Positions 1 through 10,446 of a DNA stretch of 64,000 bases are shown piece after piece (position 1 is the first letter of the stretch; each line of letters starts with the position of its first letter). Source of the DNA: Euryodendron excelsum (lineage: Eukaryota > Streptophyta > Magnoliopsida > Ericales > Pentaphylacaceae); contig CM065378.1 of assembly GCA_033060915.1 (NCBI GenBank), positions 50,230,001 through 50,294,000 on the forward strand, read 5' to 3'. The translations under genes and the position numbers were made by a program. The notes under the pieces were generated by a model. It did not search any database, was not told where the DNA came from, and saw nothing but the letters and a program-made list of their open reading frames with translations.

Positions 1-1562
1 CAAGTGAGCTTTTGTGGGTTCAGCTTTGGAGTTTTGTAGAGGGTGCACGCAGAGTGCTCGTCGATGAGGGCATCGACCACTCGAAGTGGTGGAGGATGCA
101 TGACGGCCAATGCACGCCTTTCTTTAGTGTGTGACGGACAGCGCCTATTCAGGTACATGTTGCCGACGGATGGAGCGATATGGTACGGGGCACTTGCTCA
201 GAGGAGTTTGTGTTTGCTTTATGTGGTGGAAAATGTGTCCTGTTTTGCTTTGCCAAGTTCAGCATGGGAGTCTGGGCGAACCTTTGCTTCGAGTAGCTGT
301 GGGGGCAGATTTGGTGGAGATTGGATTTGTAGGCTATCAGCACGGAGGTGTTGGTCTGCAAGGAGTGGTGGCAACTCATCGTGGGGGCATTCAAGCACTA
401 CCGCATTCTGGGTTATGCTTGGCATCAACGAGAGCATTGATTGTTCGAGTGGTGGAGAGTGTCAGGAGTTGGCACTGGGCTTTGGCATCATCGAGGACGA
501 TGATGGTTGAAGTGGTGGAGAATGTCACGGGTTGCCACCTATGGCACGTCTGGTGCAGCGAGAGACCTTGGCGTGGGGCATGTCTAAGCATGGTTGGCCG
601 GTGGCATGGCAATCTCGTAATTTGTATTTTTCATATTTATTGGATTTATGGATTATGACTCCTCGAGGGGGTAGGATGCTTCCTTCTATCAGTTTGGAGA
701 TGGCTCAAAATGCTATTATAAGGGGGGGCATGGTGTTGCCTCTACCACCCCTGGTGCTACCGAAAGAGACATCATTCAAGTGAGTCCCCCAAGGGAGTGG
801 GCGAGACTTGGGGCCCAGCTGTGGCACGTGGCTGCAGTCCTCATGCTAGTCAAGGGGCTATATGTGCGGCATTGTGCCTGGTGGGGCAGATGTTGGGCAT
901 TGGCATCGAGGATGGAGTTGTGACATACGCACCTGCTATGCCACATTCATATCGTTTCGGGGCTTATGTTCATGACGGATTGGACCTTGGTGTGCACCCT
1001 TGCATGTCATGTGTCTCGTGTGTACTTGTGCATTGGGTTCACACTTGTGCACACGGCCGCTTAGTTTGACTAACATGGGTGTCATTATTTGGGACACTGC
1101 GTTGTGGGCTTAATAGTTGCTAATCGGTGGTGCCTATCCTTGCGGGCAACCTTGACGCGGGGCGCTAGGAGCTTCATGGATGGAGGCGTCGTACCTAACG
1201 GGTGATGCTATGTCTAGTTGCATATGGCTATATTGCTTGTGTTTCGAGTGGGACTAGCACTAAACACATTGCTTGTCATGTGTGTGCGCATTTGAGAATG
1301 GCGTTGCAATTGCCTATAGCTTGGGTTGCCTTATGGCTTGAGCATCGGAGGTCCGAACTTAAAAAAATATGCGGGGCATTACGGATGGATCCTGGACAAG
1401 TACATAATCTTATACCTTGGTGTTTGAGTTTGGCGTGATTATTGCTTGGTGCATAGTCGCCTCACGGGTTAGTTCCGCTGCGTATGATCATGGCGGGTCA
1501 CATTACTGTTACCGTGTGGTGCCCGGCCTGCCAATCCGTGACAGGCTGAAGGCTAGAGATGG
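1..1562. other. Unclassified G/T-rich repeat-like region
   Basis: No open frame here looks like a known protein, and long frames occur on both strands without conserved motifs. The + strand is rich in G and T and has recurring phrases such as GTGGTGGAGAATGTC and GGCATCGAGGA. It is probably an old transposon LTR or leader, but I see no terminal motif, primer site or duplication to prove it. It ends where LINE-derived sequence begins. Confidence 0.35.
57..541 (+). repeat. Diverged ~60-bp repeat units
   Basis: Three related stretches, at about 57-120, 420-482 and 483-541, share the order (G)GCATC-GAG, then (C/T)GAAGTGGTGGAG, then a -TGTCA-GG-like tail. The last two are directly adjacent, giving a ~60-bp tandem period. 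The first lies ~300 bp upstream. A weaker match (TGTGGTGGAAAATGTG) is near 224. Function is unknown. Confidence 0.4.
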
Positions 1563-2751
1563 CTTCTTCATACAAATGACCTCCCAAAAGCCGCAAGGAT
1601 ATGGAAGGTTATATTTTTCTCTGGTTCCAGCAATGATTGTTTCAGCAAGAATCTAAAAGAAAACCTTTTAGTCAAGATTGGATATGGGAATGCTACTTTA
1701 TTATGGTGTGATCCTTGGCATAGTCAAGGTACTTTATCCAACCTTTTTCCCAAACTCTTCTCACTCTCAGCAAATTAGGAGGTCATTATCAGAAATGCAA
1801 TTATCAATCAAGCTAATGGCTCATATAACTGGAATCTGCAATTTTATAGAAGTCTAAGAGCATGGGAATCTGAGGATTTAGATAAATTAATTAGGTTACT
1901 GTCTTCCATCTCTTTAGAATCTAACAACTTGGATTCATTATTCTGGAAGGCTGACCCAAACAAGGTGTTCTCTGTGAAATCTTTTTGCAATTTAGCTCAG
2001 GAATTTGATGGTTCATCTACATTCCAATTCCCTTTCATATGGAATAATGCAGCCCCTTTAAAGGTTTAGGTGTTTGGTTGGTTGGCTCTACACAGAAAAA
2101 TCTACTCAAAAGATTTACTAATCTGTAGGAATATTCTGCCACAATCAACTAACCCATTGCGTGTTATATGTAATGATTCTATTGAAAGCTCTGATCACTT
2201 TATGTTGAACTGCAGAATTTCTTGGTTGATTTGGACAACAATACTCAACTGGTGGGGATTTAATTGGGTGTCTCTAGGAAAATTGGTTGATCATGCCTTT
2301 TGGTGGTTTAGTATCAAGTACCCTAGATGGAAATCAGTTATCTGGAAGGCTTTGTTTCTATCTACAATATGGAGCATTTGCCTTCATAGAAATGATATAA
2401 CCTTTAATAGAAAATCATTGGCTTGGGAAGACACAGTGTACCTTATCAAGTTACAGTTTCCATTCTTGTTAAAAGCTAGATCAAAAGTGGGTTGGTTAGA
2501 TTTTAGTGCTATGGATTTCATTCACAACATTGATGCCGTAAAAAAAATCACTCTCAAGAAATGATAGTTGGCTGCTTGCCAACTACTTATTGGCATATGT
2601 TTGAGTTTGTCTTGATCTTTTGTTTATTCTCATCCCCTATTTTTTCTCCTTGCTAGTGTGGTCTGATATGGTATCCATATCAATGAAGGCCTTTATGTAA
2701 TTCCTTATCATTAATTTATTCTCATTTGCTGATCAAAAAAAAAAAAAAAAA
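1563..2751 (+). mobile_element. 5'-truncated L1-type LINE (non-LTR retrotransposon)
   Basis: The fragment carries the C-terminal part of a LINE ORF2, a ~170-bp 3' UTR and a terminal A tract at about 2735-2751. Truncation at the 5' end is typical of LINE insertion. A possible short target duplication AGATGG lies just before the start (about 1557-1562) and just after the A tract. It is too short to be decisive, so the 5' boundary is approximate. Confidence 0.75.
1600..2564 (+). pseudogene. LINE ORF2 C-terminus with zf-RVT domain (broken)
   Basis: Conceptual translation runs from the post-reverse-transcriptase region (near 1640-1730: VKIGYGNATLLWCDPW, resembling the usual 'G.G....FW.D.W' segment) into a zf-RVT domain. 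That domain is recognised by FWKADPNKVFSVKSF, PLKV-VFGWLALHRKI, SSDHFMLNC and WLIWTTILNWWG. The frame shifts near 1780, and a TAG interrupts it at about 2068, between PLKV and VFGW. The remaining frame reaches a stop at 2562-2564. In intact elements this domain follows reverse transcriptase and is thought to help bind the RNA template. No reverse transcriptase catalytic domain is left, so it cannot be active. Confidence 0.8.
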
Positions 2752-2952
2752 GATGGATGAGCAACTCATTAATTGGAAGCTAAGTGATTGTACTCTAAAA
2801 GTGCAATCTATGTGCCCTAATTAGTTCTTTGTTAGACCTAGAGTATGATTATTTATGTCATTTTAGTCTTATTTCGTGTCTAACTTAGTTTATTGTGTGT
2901 AATCAGAATTCCAAGCTGAAAAATGACAAATTGACAAAAAAAGGAAGCAACT

Positions 2953-3150
2953 GTTCGAACGGATCAAGTGGGCGTTCAAATGCTTGTTCGAATGGAAAGG
3001 ATTAATGTTCGAACGGTGGAGGAGTGTTTGAACGATTTGTCAAACGGAGATCCCCATCAGAATCAGGTTCGATGCCCGCTAGAAATTATTGAGGCTTGAT
3101 CAAGTGTCTAATGTCCGTTAGACGATCGTTCGAACGGGCGTTCGAACTAT
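2953..3150 (+). repeat. Cluster of GTTCGAACG-type palindromes in LTR U3
   Basis: The near-palindrome GTTCGAAC and single-base variants occur at about 2953, 2985, 3008, 3129 and 3141, with looser copies (GCGTTCAAATGC, CATTTGAACGG) between them. The cluster sits ~50 bp upstream of the LTR TATA box. Equivalent clusters occur in the other Athila-like LTRs of this window. Confidence 0.7.
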
Positions 3151-3196
3151 GGTCTGGGCATTTGAACGGTTTATTGGATTTGCAAATTTTTATGCC

Positions 3197-3205
3197 TATA
3201 TAAAT
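3197..3205 (+). promoter_or_regulatory. LTR TATA box
   Basis: TATATAAAT, preceded by GCC, lies at the expected U3/R junction. The same context is found at the equivalent position of the related LTRs, so it is the likely retrotransposon promoter. Confidence 0.6.
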
Positions 3206-4064
3206 TGGGATTGATGCCTGTTTTGGGAGAGTTTTTTGGGTAGTTAGTTTTATGAGTTTTTAGTCTTCTTTGAGAGCTTTAGAAGTAGATTAGAGTAGAA
3301 ATTTACAAAGTTTTCATAGTTTTTCAATTTGTGTAATCAGATTCAACAGTTTTCATAGTTTTCTCAGTTCTTGTAATCAAATTTAGTTTTTCAAAATATG
3401 TATTGCGTATCTATTATGGTTTTGAGTAGCTAAATTCCACAATGAGATCAATTGTGAAGATCAATTGAAGATCTTGGATGAACAATGGTAGTAAACTAGT
3501 TTTCAATATATGAATCTTCTTTTTCTTAATTCTTTGGGATCAAAATCATCAAACCCTATATATTTATGAAAATTTAGATGTTTGACTAAGTGCAGTAATA
3601 TTTATGCACGAACTCTACTTTAGTATATTTACTGCACGAGTCGATGATATGTATCTAAGATTCTAAACCTGATTTAATCTATATTTGATTGTTAAAACAT
3701 GAATGTTTTTCTCGCTAAATCTTCCGAATCAAAGATTCACAACATAGTTAATGGTTTGACTTATCAGAATCCTCTACTGAAATTCCAGGTGAAGCAACTG
3801 ATTGGAACAATTGGTTTCAAAACTTTTTTTTATTAATTCAAAATCATTTTCAATAATTTAGTTTAGATAAATCAAACTCTTTCAAAACAACATATTTTGG
3901 TTTTATTTTATTAGAGTGTTTCCTTGGATTTCTAAACCAAGGTGAATTTTCCTTAATGCGCTGACTCTTTTCCTTGTGGATTGACCTCGAACTTCATTGA
4001 GTTATTATTACATTGTGGTCTTGCACTTACAGTTTTTTCGCAAGTTTATGGAGCTATCACTAGG

Positions 4065-4684
4065 CAGTGAATGGCTTAGAAATGAGTGCTGAGAAGAATG
4101 ACACTAAAATGAGTATTGATGAGAGAAGTTTTGAAAATAGCTCTCAGGCAACTCTAAACGAGTGCGAGGCAGCTTTGAAATGAGTGCGAGTTAAAAAGCT
4201 CTAAAGAGAGCTTTGAGGCAAGGCTTTGAAATGACCTCTAAGGATTGACACTATGCATGTGTAGCAAAAGATGGTGTCACGCGTGAGCCCGTGGGCTAAC
4301 ACATGGAGGGGCTGAATTTGGGACTTAGACGATGATGGGTCGATGAGATCTATTGTGGTTGGAGAGCATGTTGGAGTAGTTTGATACAATCTTGGCATAA
4401 ATCCGATATTATGGTAAAATAAAGCATAAATAGAAGAAGACAGAGAGAAGAGAAACCCTTAGAGAGAACACAATCTTCATATCATAATGTATTGTGAAGT
4501 ATTGTGGTTATGTCGAGAGAAAGCATTTATATATAGGCCAAAGAGTAGTGTTGAAGTAATAGAAAAGAGGAAACCAACAACTTGGCAAGTGCAAGAGTTC
4601 CTCCAAGGTCTTTGGCTTGATAATTAACTAGTTTGTGTGGGGCCGGGGGAGGGGGGCTATACAAACCCCGAGATTAATTGAGGT
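4065..4684. other. Unclassified spacer between two LTR insertions
   Basis: No coding signal. On the minus strand, CTATATATAAATG (about 4527-4539) followed by a purine/pyrimidine-biased leader looks like an LTR promoter and 5' leader. The G-run near 4642-4657 could be a border. Possibly a fragment of another LTR on the minus strand, but without ends or duplications. Confidence 0.25.
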
Positions 4685-4689
4685 GCGAG

Positions 4690-5975
4690 TGATCGCTTCT
4701 TAAAAGGGTGATACTTAACCGCAAGTGCACAACCGCAATGTAGTAATAATTTCTTGTAAGTACAAAGTCGATCTCATAAGGAAGATGGTTTACGTAAATA
4801 GAAAAACTTACCGTGAATAAAAAATTTTAGGAAAAACACTCCAATAAACAAAAATTTGATTTTAGGTCGAGAAAATATTTGTTATCTAAATTAAACTAAG
4901 AAATAAAAAAAAAAGTCCTGGGATCAATCGATTTAACCAATTGTGTTTCTAGGAATTCCGAAAGAGATAATTTAATGACTCAAATCCTTTGACTACTATC
5001 GCGAGTCTCGTATTTGAAAGATTTAGCGATAAAACCAAGTGTTCTTCAAAACTTCAACTTCTAGAATAAATTGGGTTGTTAGAATCAAGAACGAGTACCA
5101 TCGATTCGTGCAGCGCATATACTAAATATATATTCATGCATATACGTTACCGAACATTGATTCACGCGCGCATTTACTGAATATAGGTTTACGCATAAAC
5201 GTTACCGAACATAATCAAGCGTCTAGGTTTTCGAAGATTTCTAGAACGAAGAAGAAGAAGAAAGAAAAAACAAAAAATTTAACTTTGAAACCCAAAAACG
5301 TACCTCCTTCGTTCATTCAAGATCTTCAATTGACCTCCATAATTGATCTCGAGATGGAATTTAGCTACTCATCATAATTATAGATACGCAAAGTTGTATG
5401 TAAATATATTGAAAGATTGAGTAATTTGATTATAAGAATTGAAAACTGAATAAAAACTATGAATAAACTGTCATAAACTACTCCTAAAACTACTTCTAAA
5501 ACCTAGCAAAACGTCAACCCTAGAATCCCCCTTAAAAGAGGCTTAGTCCTAGCTTATATCAGCAACAGAAAAATAGAAAACCCTACCAAACCGTTTGAAC
5601 GGCCTTCGAACACCTAATTTACCATTCGACTAACCTTCTAACGCTCTTCGGACAGATTTTATGCTCTCTGAATCTATCGAACGGTCTTCAGACCTGATTT
5701 TAGCGTGACACCATTTGATGTACCATTCAAACACAACTTCGAATGCCTGTTCACCGTTCAAACGCCCCTATTCACTGTTCGAACGTCCTTCGAACACACT
5801 TCAAATGCCTTTTCCAATTTAGTGTGAATTTCTCCATTTTAAGCCCGAATTCCTGAAAACATACATAAAATCATGTTAGTAACAAATTAGTACTAAAATA
5901 ACATAATTAAACCTATTCTAAGGCTAACAAATTATTAATTAAGCATGTAGATTGCACTTTTAGAGTATAATCGCA
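4690..5975 (-). repeat. 3' LTR of the 4690-10441 element
   Basis: Read on the minus strand it starts TGCGATTATACTC and ends AAGCGATCA. It contains a GTTCGAACG-type palindrome block at about 5590-5815 (plus-strand phrases ACCGTTCAAACG, CTGTTCGAACG, CCTTCGAACA). A minus-strand TATA box (GATATAAG, 5553-5560) follows the block directly in transcription order. Length 1286 bp. Confidence 0.85.
5553..5560 (-). promoter_or_regulatory. TATA box of the 3' LTR (minus strand)
   Basis: GATATAAG on the minus strand, placed as in the sister LTR (10033-10044). One base departs from the ideal TATATAAG, consistent with decay. Confidence 0.45.
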
Positions 5976-5989
5976 CCCCCCAACTAACC
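5976..5989 (-). other. Polypurine tract (plus-strand primer)
   Basis: On the minus strand GTTAGTTGGGGGG immediately precedes the 3' LTR start. This is where a retrotransposon polypurine tract belongs. It is short, with three T residues. The related fragment ending at 35730 has AGTTGGAGAG at the same place. Confidence 0.55.
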
Positions 5990-8149
5990 TTTTGTTAGTC
6001 CCTAGCAAAATACTAAAACCAAAAACATATCTCCACTTTCGTGGGAGTCACGTATGTATTTAGCATATGCACCAAGCCTTTAAACCCCTAGGTTACCCCT
6101 AACGGATGAGTGGTGTCTCATGAGGGCTTACAGTGATGAATACCCACAAACATCTATCTATGTAATGTCAATACGATATCAAAAAACATGAAACATGCAT
6201 TAACCTCATTCAAGTCAAGTCTCAATCCACCTAGATCATGAGTCATTGCAAGGTAAAGGCATAAAGCATCGAAGAAATAGAATACATTAAAGTGTACTAT
6301 CAATGGCATATAACTCTAATGTCACGTAACTCGTACAATTATGTCCTTTATGCTTTAATCCAAATCTTACAAGGCATACACTCAACTTTGAACATGAACA
6401 CACATGGTTTCTCAATGGAAAGCTCATTTTAAGAATAAATATACAATGCAAATAGAGCAATTTCAAATAAAAAACAGATTAACTATAAGTGTATCGACTT
6501 GGCATAACTTTATGAAAGAATATTTACTGTTTAAACATAATTAGAGAATTGACATTGATGACTTATACACAATTGAATTAGAGATTCATATAATTTCGGA
6601 TATTATGACCATATGGATAGTGAATGAAAGAAGAGCCATTAAAGAGGATAGAAAGCGGTAATAGATTTCAACATATGCATGCGCATTACACATGATGATC
6701 AATGAACATTCACTGTTAAGCTTCTAGCTTTTGAATAACTTTTGAACTTTTTCATCTTCCTTCACTTCTTTTTCATTTGATTTTTTTATTTTCAACTCTT
6801 TTTCATCATTTTCTTTACTTTTCAACCCCGTACACTTTCAAATTCACAAATATATAAGCAATGCACCTACTCCAAAATTTAGCATTGATGCACTTTATGC
6901 TCATGCGTATACAAATATTGAGAAAGAAATATAAATATGAATGGCTCAATAGAATGAAATGGCCTCTACTTTTATACTTCGAAAATAACATCAAATCAAA
7001 AATTCAAGAGTGTATAAGATGTCAATAACTCCAACTAATACTCAACATGTAAATCAAAATCAAGCATAATGAAGCTATTGAACAAATAGAAGATCAATAA
7101 GTTAACCCTGAGTAAATGCATATCACTCTCAAAAGGCGATAAATAGGCTCTAAAGCTCACAAGGTATAAAATCTCCACTTTATAAGGACACGCATGCATA
7201 AGAGAGAAACATAGAAAGATCATATAACATACTAGTGCACAACAATGTAAACTCTATCTTATAATGATTTTATGACAAAAACTTACAATGTAGCACAACA
7301 CCTAAGTCAAATCAATCATCAACTCGAATTTAGTCAAAAACATGGAACAAAGTAATTTATCATCATACAAACTATGACACGGATACACTAATGGTTCCTT
7401 AAGATAGTTTCCAACACTTCCAATCGTAACAGTAAACATAAAGAGTATATGAAAAAGTGTGAGAAATACAAACCAAAATATTGAACCATATGATACATCA
7501 AACCTTTACCGAAGACTTCCAAGTGTCTAAACGATAGATCAATCATGAACTAATACCTGAAAATGACTCAATAGAGCATAACAAGGTTTGAAAGAATAGA
7601 ACTATTTTTGAAGTTTTTTTTTAAATTTTTTTATGGGTTATGGGTTTTTATATAAACAAAAAGAACAAAACAAAATAAAAAGACTAATAGTCTTCCTCCC
7701 CCAACTAGAATGATGCAATATCCTTAATACATTAAGCAAAGAGAAACAAAAACATGAATGCATGAAAAAGAGATGGAAAAACCCGATGGGACAACAACCT
7801 TCCCCCAACTAGGGAAAAAATTTAAAAACAAAACAAAAGAAAGTAAAAACTACCTACCTACTCCTACACTACCAAATTACACAAGAAAAGACTATTCAAC
7901 ACCACATCAAGGGTGTTTGCTTACATGGAATTGCTTAGCATTCACCATTAGTAATGAGTTCAACAATAATAGATATGCAGAAGTACAAATACTATTGAGC
8001 CCAAAATCAAACAAAACACGTATGCAAGTTTGTAAAGGATAAAGAATAAAAATAGAATCTTGCATGATAGGGATGTTAAGGCTTAATTCATGTTGAAGAG
8101 GAGTATGGGATATCTCACTTTCCATTACTCCTTCCTCGGTCTCCTTTTC
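5990..8149 (-). other. Non-coding internal region of the non-autonomous element
   Basis: A/T-rich sequence without conserved coding motifs. The part next to the 3' LTR (5990-6150; plus-strand CCAAGCCTTTAAACCCCTA, GAGTGGTGTC) is also present at about 35770-35910. It is therefore a family feature rather than a chance host segment. Confidence 0.6.
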
Positions 8150-8422
8150 TTATTGGGAGTCCTTAATCTTGGGCTCTGCTCTCTTGGGTTCCTCTCCCTT
8201 ACTCTCCATTGTTCCTTCCTCCTCTATCTCTTCTTTAGGTATTATTTCCCTTAGTTCAGACACCTCAGGAAGAATAAGTACCTCTTTTTTAACCTCATCC
8301 TCATCATCATCCACCCTAACAATGTATTCCCTTGAATCAGACACCACGGGAACGTTGATATTCTCTATTTCATGTTTAGTTTTAACGGTGATAACGGAGA
8401 GACCTTGGTCATGACTACTCAT
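8150..8422 (-). pseudogene. Acidic gag-like ORF remnant
   Basis: A 90-residue minus-strand frame starting with ATG, rich in Glu, Asp, Lys and Val, with acidic runs (VDDDEDEVKKE, EEIEEEG). No zinc knuckle or other named domain is visible. It lies downstream of the Pro/Tyr-rich frame in the same transposon, where part of a gag region would be expected. The function is inferred only from position. Confidence 0.35.
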
Positions 8423-8637
8423 ATATGAATTGGGAACATCTCATATGTAGGATCATCTTGAGGTCGAGCCAGAAGCTCTTCCGCCTTGCGATCCATTGGC
8501 TCTTATGTTAATAGGGTTAGTCGTTAAGTTAGTTTATCTAATTCCGGACGAATTTGTGCAAGAGTGTCAGCTTGTACCTCTTTATTAGTATCCTTAAACC
8601 TTGAGGACATACCTGTGTGATATGGCATGTAAGATGA

Positions 8638-8871
8638 CTACATATTCTCTTGATTCTCTACCAAAGGTTGATAAGATAATAAAGGATATGCCTCATGAAA
8701 CATGTAAGGTGAAGTAAAAGATATATATGAATCATAAGCAGATGGTGGAGATGAAGGTGGTGTGTGGTAATATGGTTGTTGTGGTGGTTGTTCATAAGAA
8801 GCATATGGTGTAGCTTGAGAGCTCCACTCCGAATAGTTTAGAGGTGGATAATAACCTTGTGGTGGTGCCAT
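8638..8871 (-). pseudogene. Pro/Tyr/Ser-rich gag-like ORF
   Basis: A 77-residue minus-strand frame with an ATG at 8869-8871. It begins MAPPQGYYPPLNYSEW and continues with many Pro, Tyr, Ser and Gln residues (YEQPPQQPYYHTPPSSPP). It lies ~290 bp after the primer-binding site, the normal position for the start of gag. Similar Pro/Tyr-rich starts are seen in non-autonomous gypsy-type elements. No nucleocapsid motif follows, so it is either a fragment or a reduced gag. It could also be a chance frame in compositionally biased DNA. Confidence 0.4.
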
Positions 8872-9159
8872 GTATGAATAAGGACTTGTAGAAAGAAAAT
8901 TTCAAAAATAATCTATGAATAAGATGTATGCAAGACCAACCAATAAGTATATGAAAACAATCTATCCTCCCAATCCCACAATAAAGATGCACAAACCCAA
9001 TGTAACCAAAAGAAAAACAAAAATAAGTGCTCAAAAATAAAAGATGGAACGAAGTTACTCAAATGAGTTATTGAGTTCCCTTGTGTTTGTAGAATGATGG
9101 TGAAGTGCTTCCTCCAAAACAGAATCTCCAAGGCTCGTCCACCAACATAAAACACAGCT

Positions 9160-9177
9160 TCCCCGACAATGGTGCCA
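9160..9177 (-). other. Primer-binding site (tRNA-Asp type)
   Basis: On the minus strand TGGCACCATTGTCGGGGA lies 6 nt after the 5' LTR end. It matches the complement of the plant tRNA-Asp 3' end, TGGCGCCGTTGCCGGGGA, except for three transitions. Two of them look like decay of CpG sites. This primer type is usual for the Athila group. Confidence 0.8.
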
Positions 9178-9183
9178 AAAACT

Positions 9184-10441
9184 TGATCGCTTCCTAAAAG
9201 GGTAAAACATAACCACAAGTGTACGACTGCAATGTAGTAATAATTTTTCGTAAGTACGAGGTCAATCCCATAAGGAAGATGGTTTACATAAATAAGAAAA
9301 CTTATCGTGGATAAAAATTTTTAGGAAAAACACTCCAATAAACAAAAATTTGATTTTAGGTTGAGAAAAGATTTGTTATCTAAATTAAACTAAGAAATAA
9401 AAAAAAAGTCCTGGGATCAATCGATCCAACCAATTGCGTCTCTTGAAATTTTGAAGGAGACAATTTAATGACTCAAATCCTTCGACTACATCACAAGTCT
9501 CAGATTTGGAAAATTTAGCAATAAAACCAAGTGTTCTTCAAAATTTCAACTTCTAAAATAAATCGAATTGTTAGAATCAAGGACGAGTACCATCAATTTG
9601 TGCAGCGCATATACTGAATATATATTCATGCATAAACGTTACTGAACATCGATTCGCGCAGCGCATATACTGAATATAGGTTCACGCATAGACGTTACCG
9701 AACATAATCAAATGTTTAGGTTTTCGAAGATTTTTAGAACGAAGTAGAAGAAGAAAGAAGAAATAGAAAATTTAACTTTGAAACCCAAAAACTTACCTCC
9801 TTCGTTCATCCAAGACCTTCAATTGATCTTCACAATTGATCCCGAGATGGAATCTAGCTTCTCATCATAATTATAGATTCGTAAAGCTATATGTAAATAT
9901 ATTGAAAGACTGAGTAATCTGATTATAAAAATTGAAAACTGAATGAAAACTATGAATAAACTATTCTAATCTACTCCTAAAACCTAGCAAAATGTCAATC
10001 CTAGAATCTCCCTTAAAAGAGGCTTAGTCCCAACTTATATAAGCTGCAGAAAAATAGGAAATCCCACCGCACCATTCAAACGGCCTTCTAATGCTCTTCA
10101 GATGGATTTTATGCTCTCCGAATCTATCGAAGGGTCTTCGGACCTGATTTTAGCATGACATCGTTTGACGTACCGTTCGAACACAACTTCGAATGCCTGT
10201 TCACCGTTCAAATGCCCTTGTTCACCGTTCAAACGCCCTTATTCACAGTTCGAACACCCTTTGAACACACTTCAAACCCTTTTTCCAATTTAGCATGAAT
10301 TTCTCATTTTTAAGCCCGGATTACTGAAACCATATATAAAACCAAGTTAGTAATGAATTATGACTAAAACAACATAATTAAACCTATTCTAAGGCTAACA
10401 AATAACTAAGGCATGTAGATTGCACTTTTAAAGTACAATTA
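9184..10441 (-). repeat. 5' LTR of the 4690-10441 element
   Basis: Length 1258 bp. It aligns end to end with 4690-5975. Its palindrome-rich block lies at about 10070-10285 and is followed in transcription order by a minus-strand TATA box at 10033-10044 (GCTTATATAAGT). The LTR ends ..GCGATCA directly before the primer-binding site. Confidence 0.85.
10033..10044 (-). promoter_or_regulatory. TATA box of the 5' LTR (minus strand)
   Basis: GCTTATATAAGT on the minus strand, directly downstream of the palindrome block. Position is conserved with the other LTRs of the family. Confidence 0.6.
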
Positions 10442-10446
10442 GCGAG

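Larger units (their letters stand above)
2785..4059 (+). mobile_element. Solo LTR, Athila-like Ty3/gypsy, + orientation
   Basis: The block starts TGATTGTACTC and ends GGAGCTATCA, with the canonical TG..CA ends. It is flanked by CTAAG (2780-2784) and CTAGG (4060-4064), a 5-bp target duplication with one mismatch. It aligns throughout, in opposite orientation, with the two LTRs at 4690-5975 and 9184-10441. The shared parts are the start (GTGCAATCTA), the U3 palindrome block, the TATA box, and the end (ATTATTACATTGTGGTC...GCTATCA versus GCGATCA). No internal sequence or second LTR adjoins it, so it most likely arose by LTR-LTR recombination. The length, 1275 bp, matches the family. Confidence 0.85.
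4690..10441 (-). mobile_element. Non-autonomous Athila-like Ty3/gypsy retrotransposon
   Basis: A complete structure in minus orientation: 5' LTR 9184-10441, primer-binding site 9160-9177, ~3.2-kb internal region, polypurine tract next to 5976, 3' LTR 4690-5975. The duplication GCGAG is exact at 4685-4689 and 10442-10446, which fixes both ends. The internal region has only short gag-like frames and no protease, reverse transcriptase or integrase motif, so the element could move only with proteins from a relative. The two LTRs differ at many sites, mostly transitions, which points to an old insertion. Confidence 0.88.

Noticed and set aside
43..658. Overlapping 155-aa and 175-aa frames
   Set aside because: They overlap in different frames, have no recognisable domain, and lie in repetitive G/T-rich DNA with few stops.
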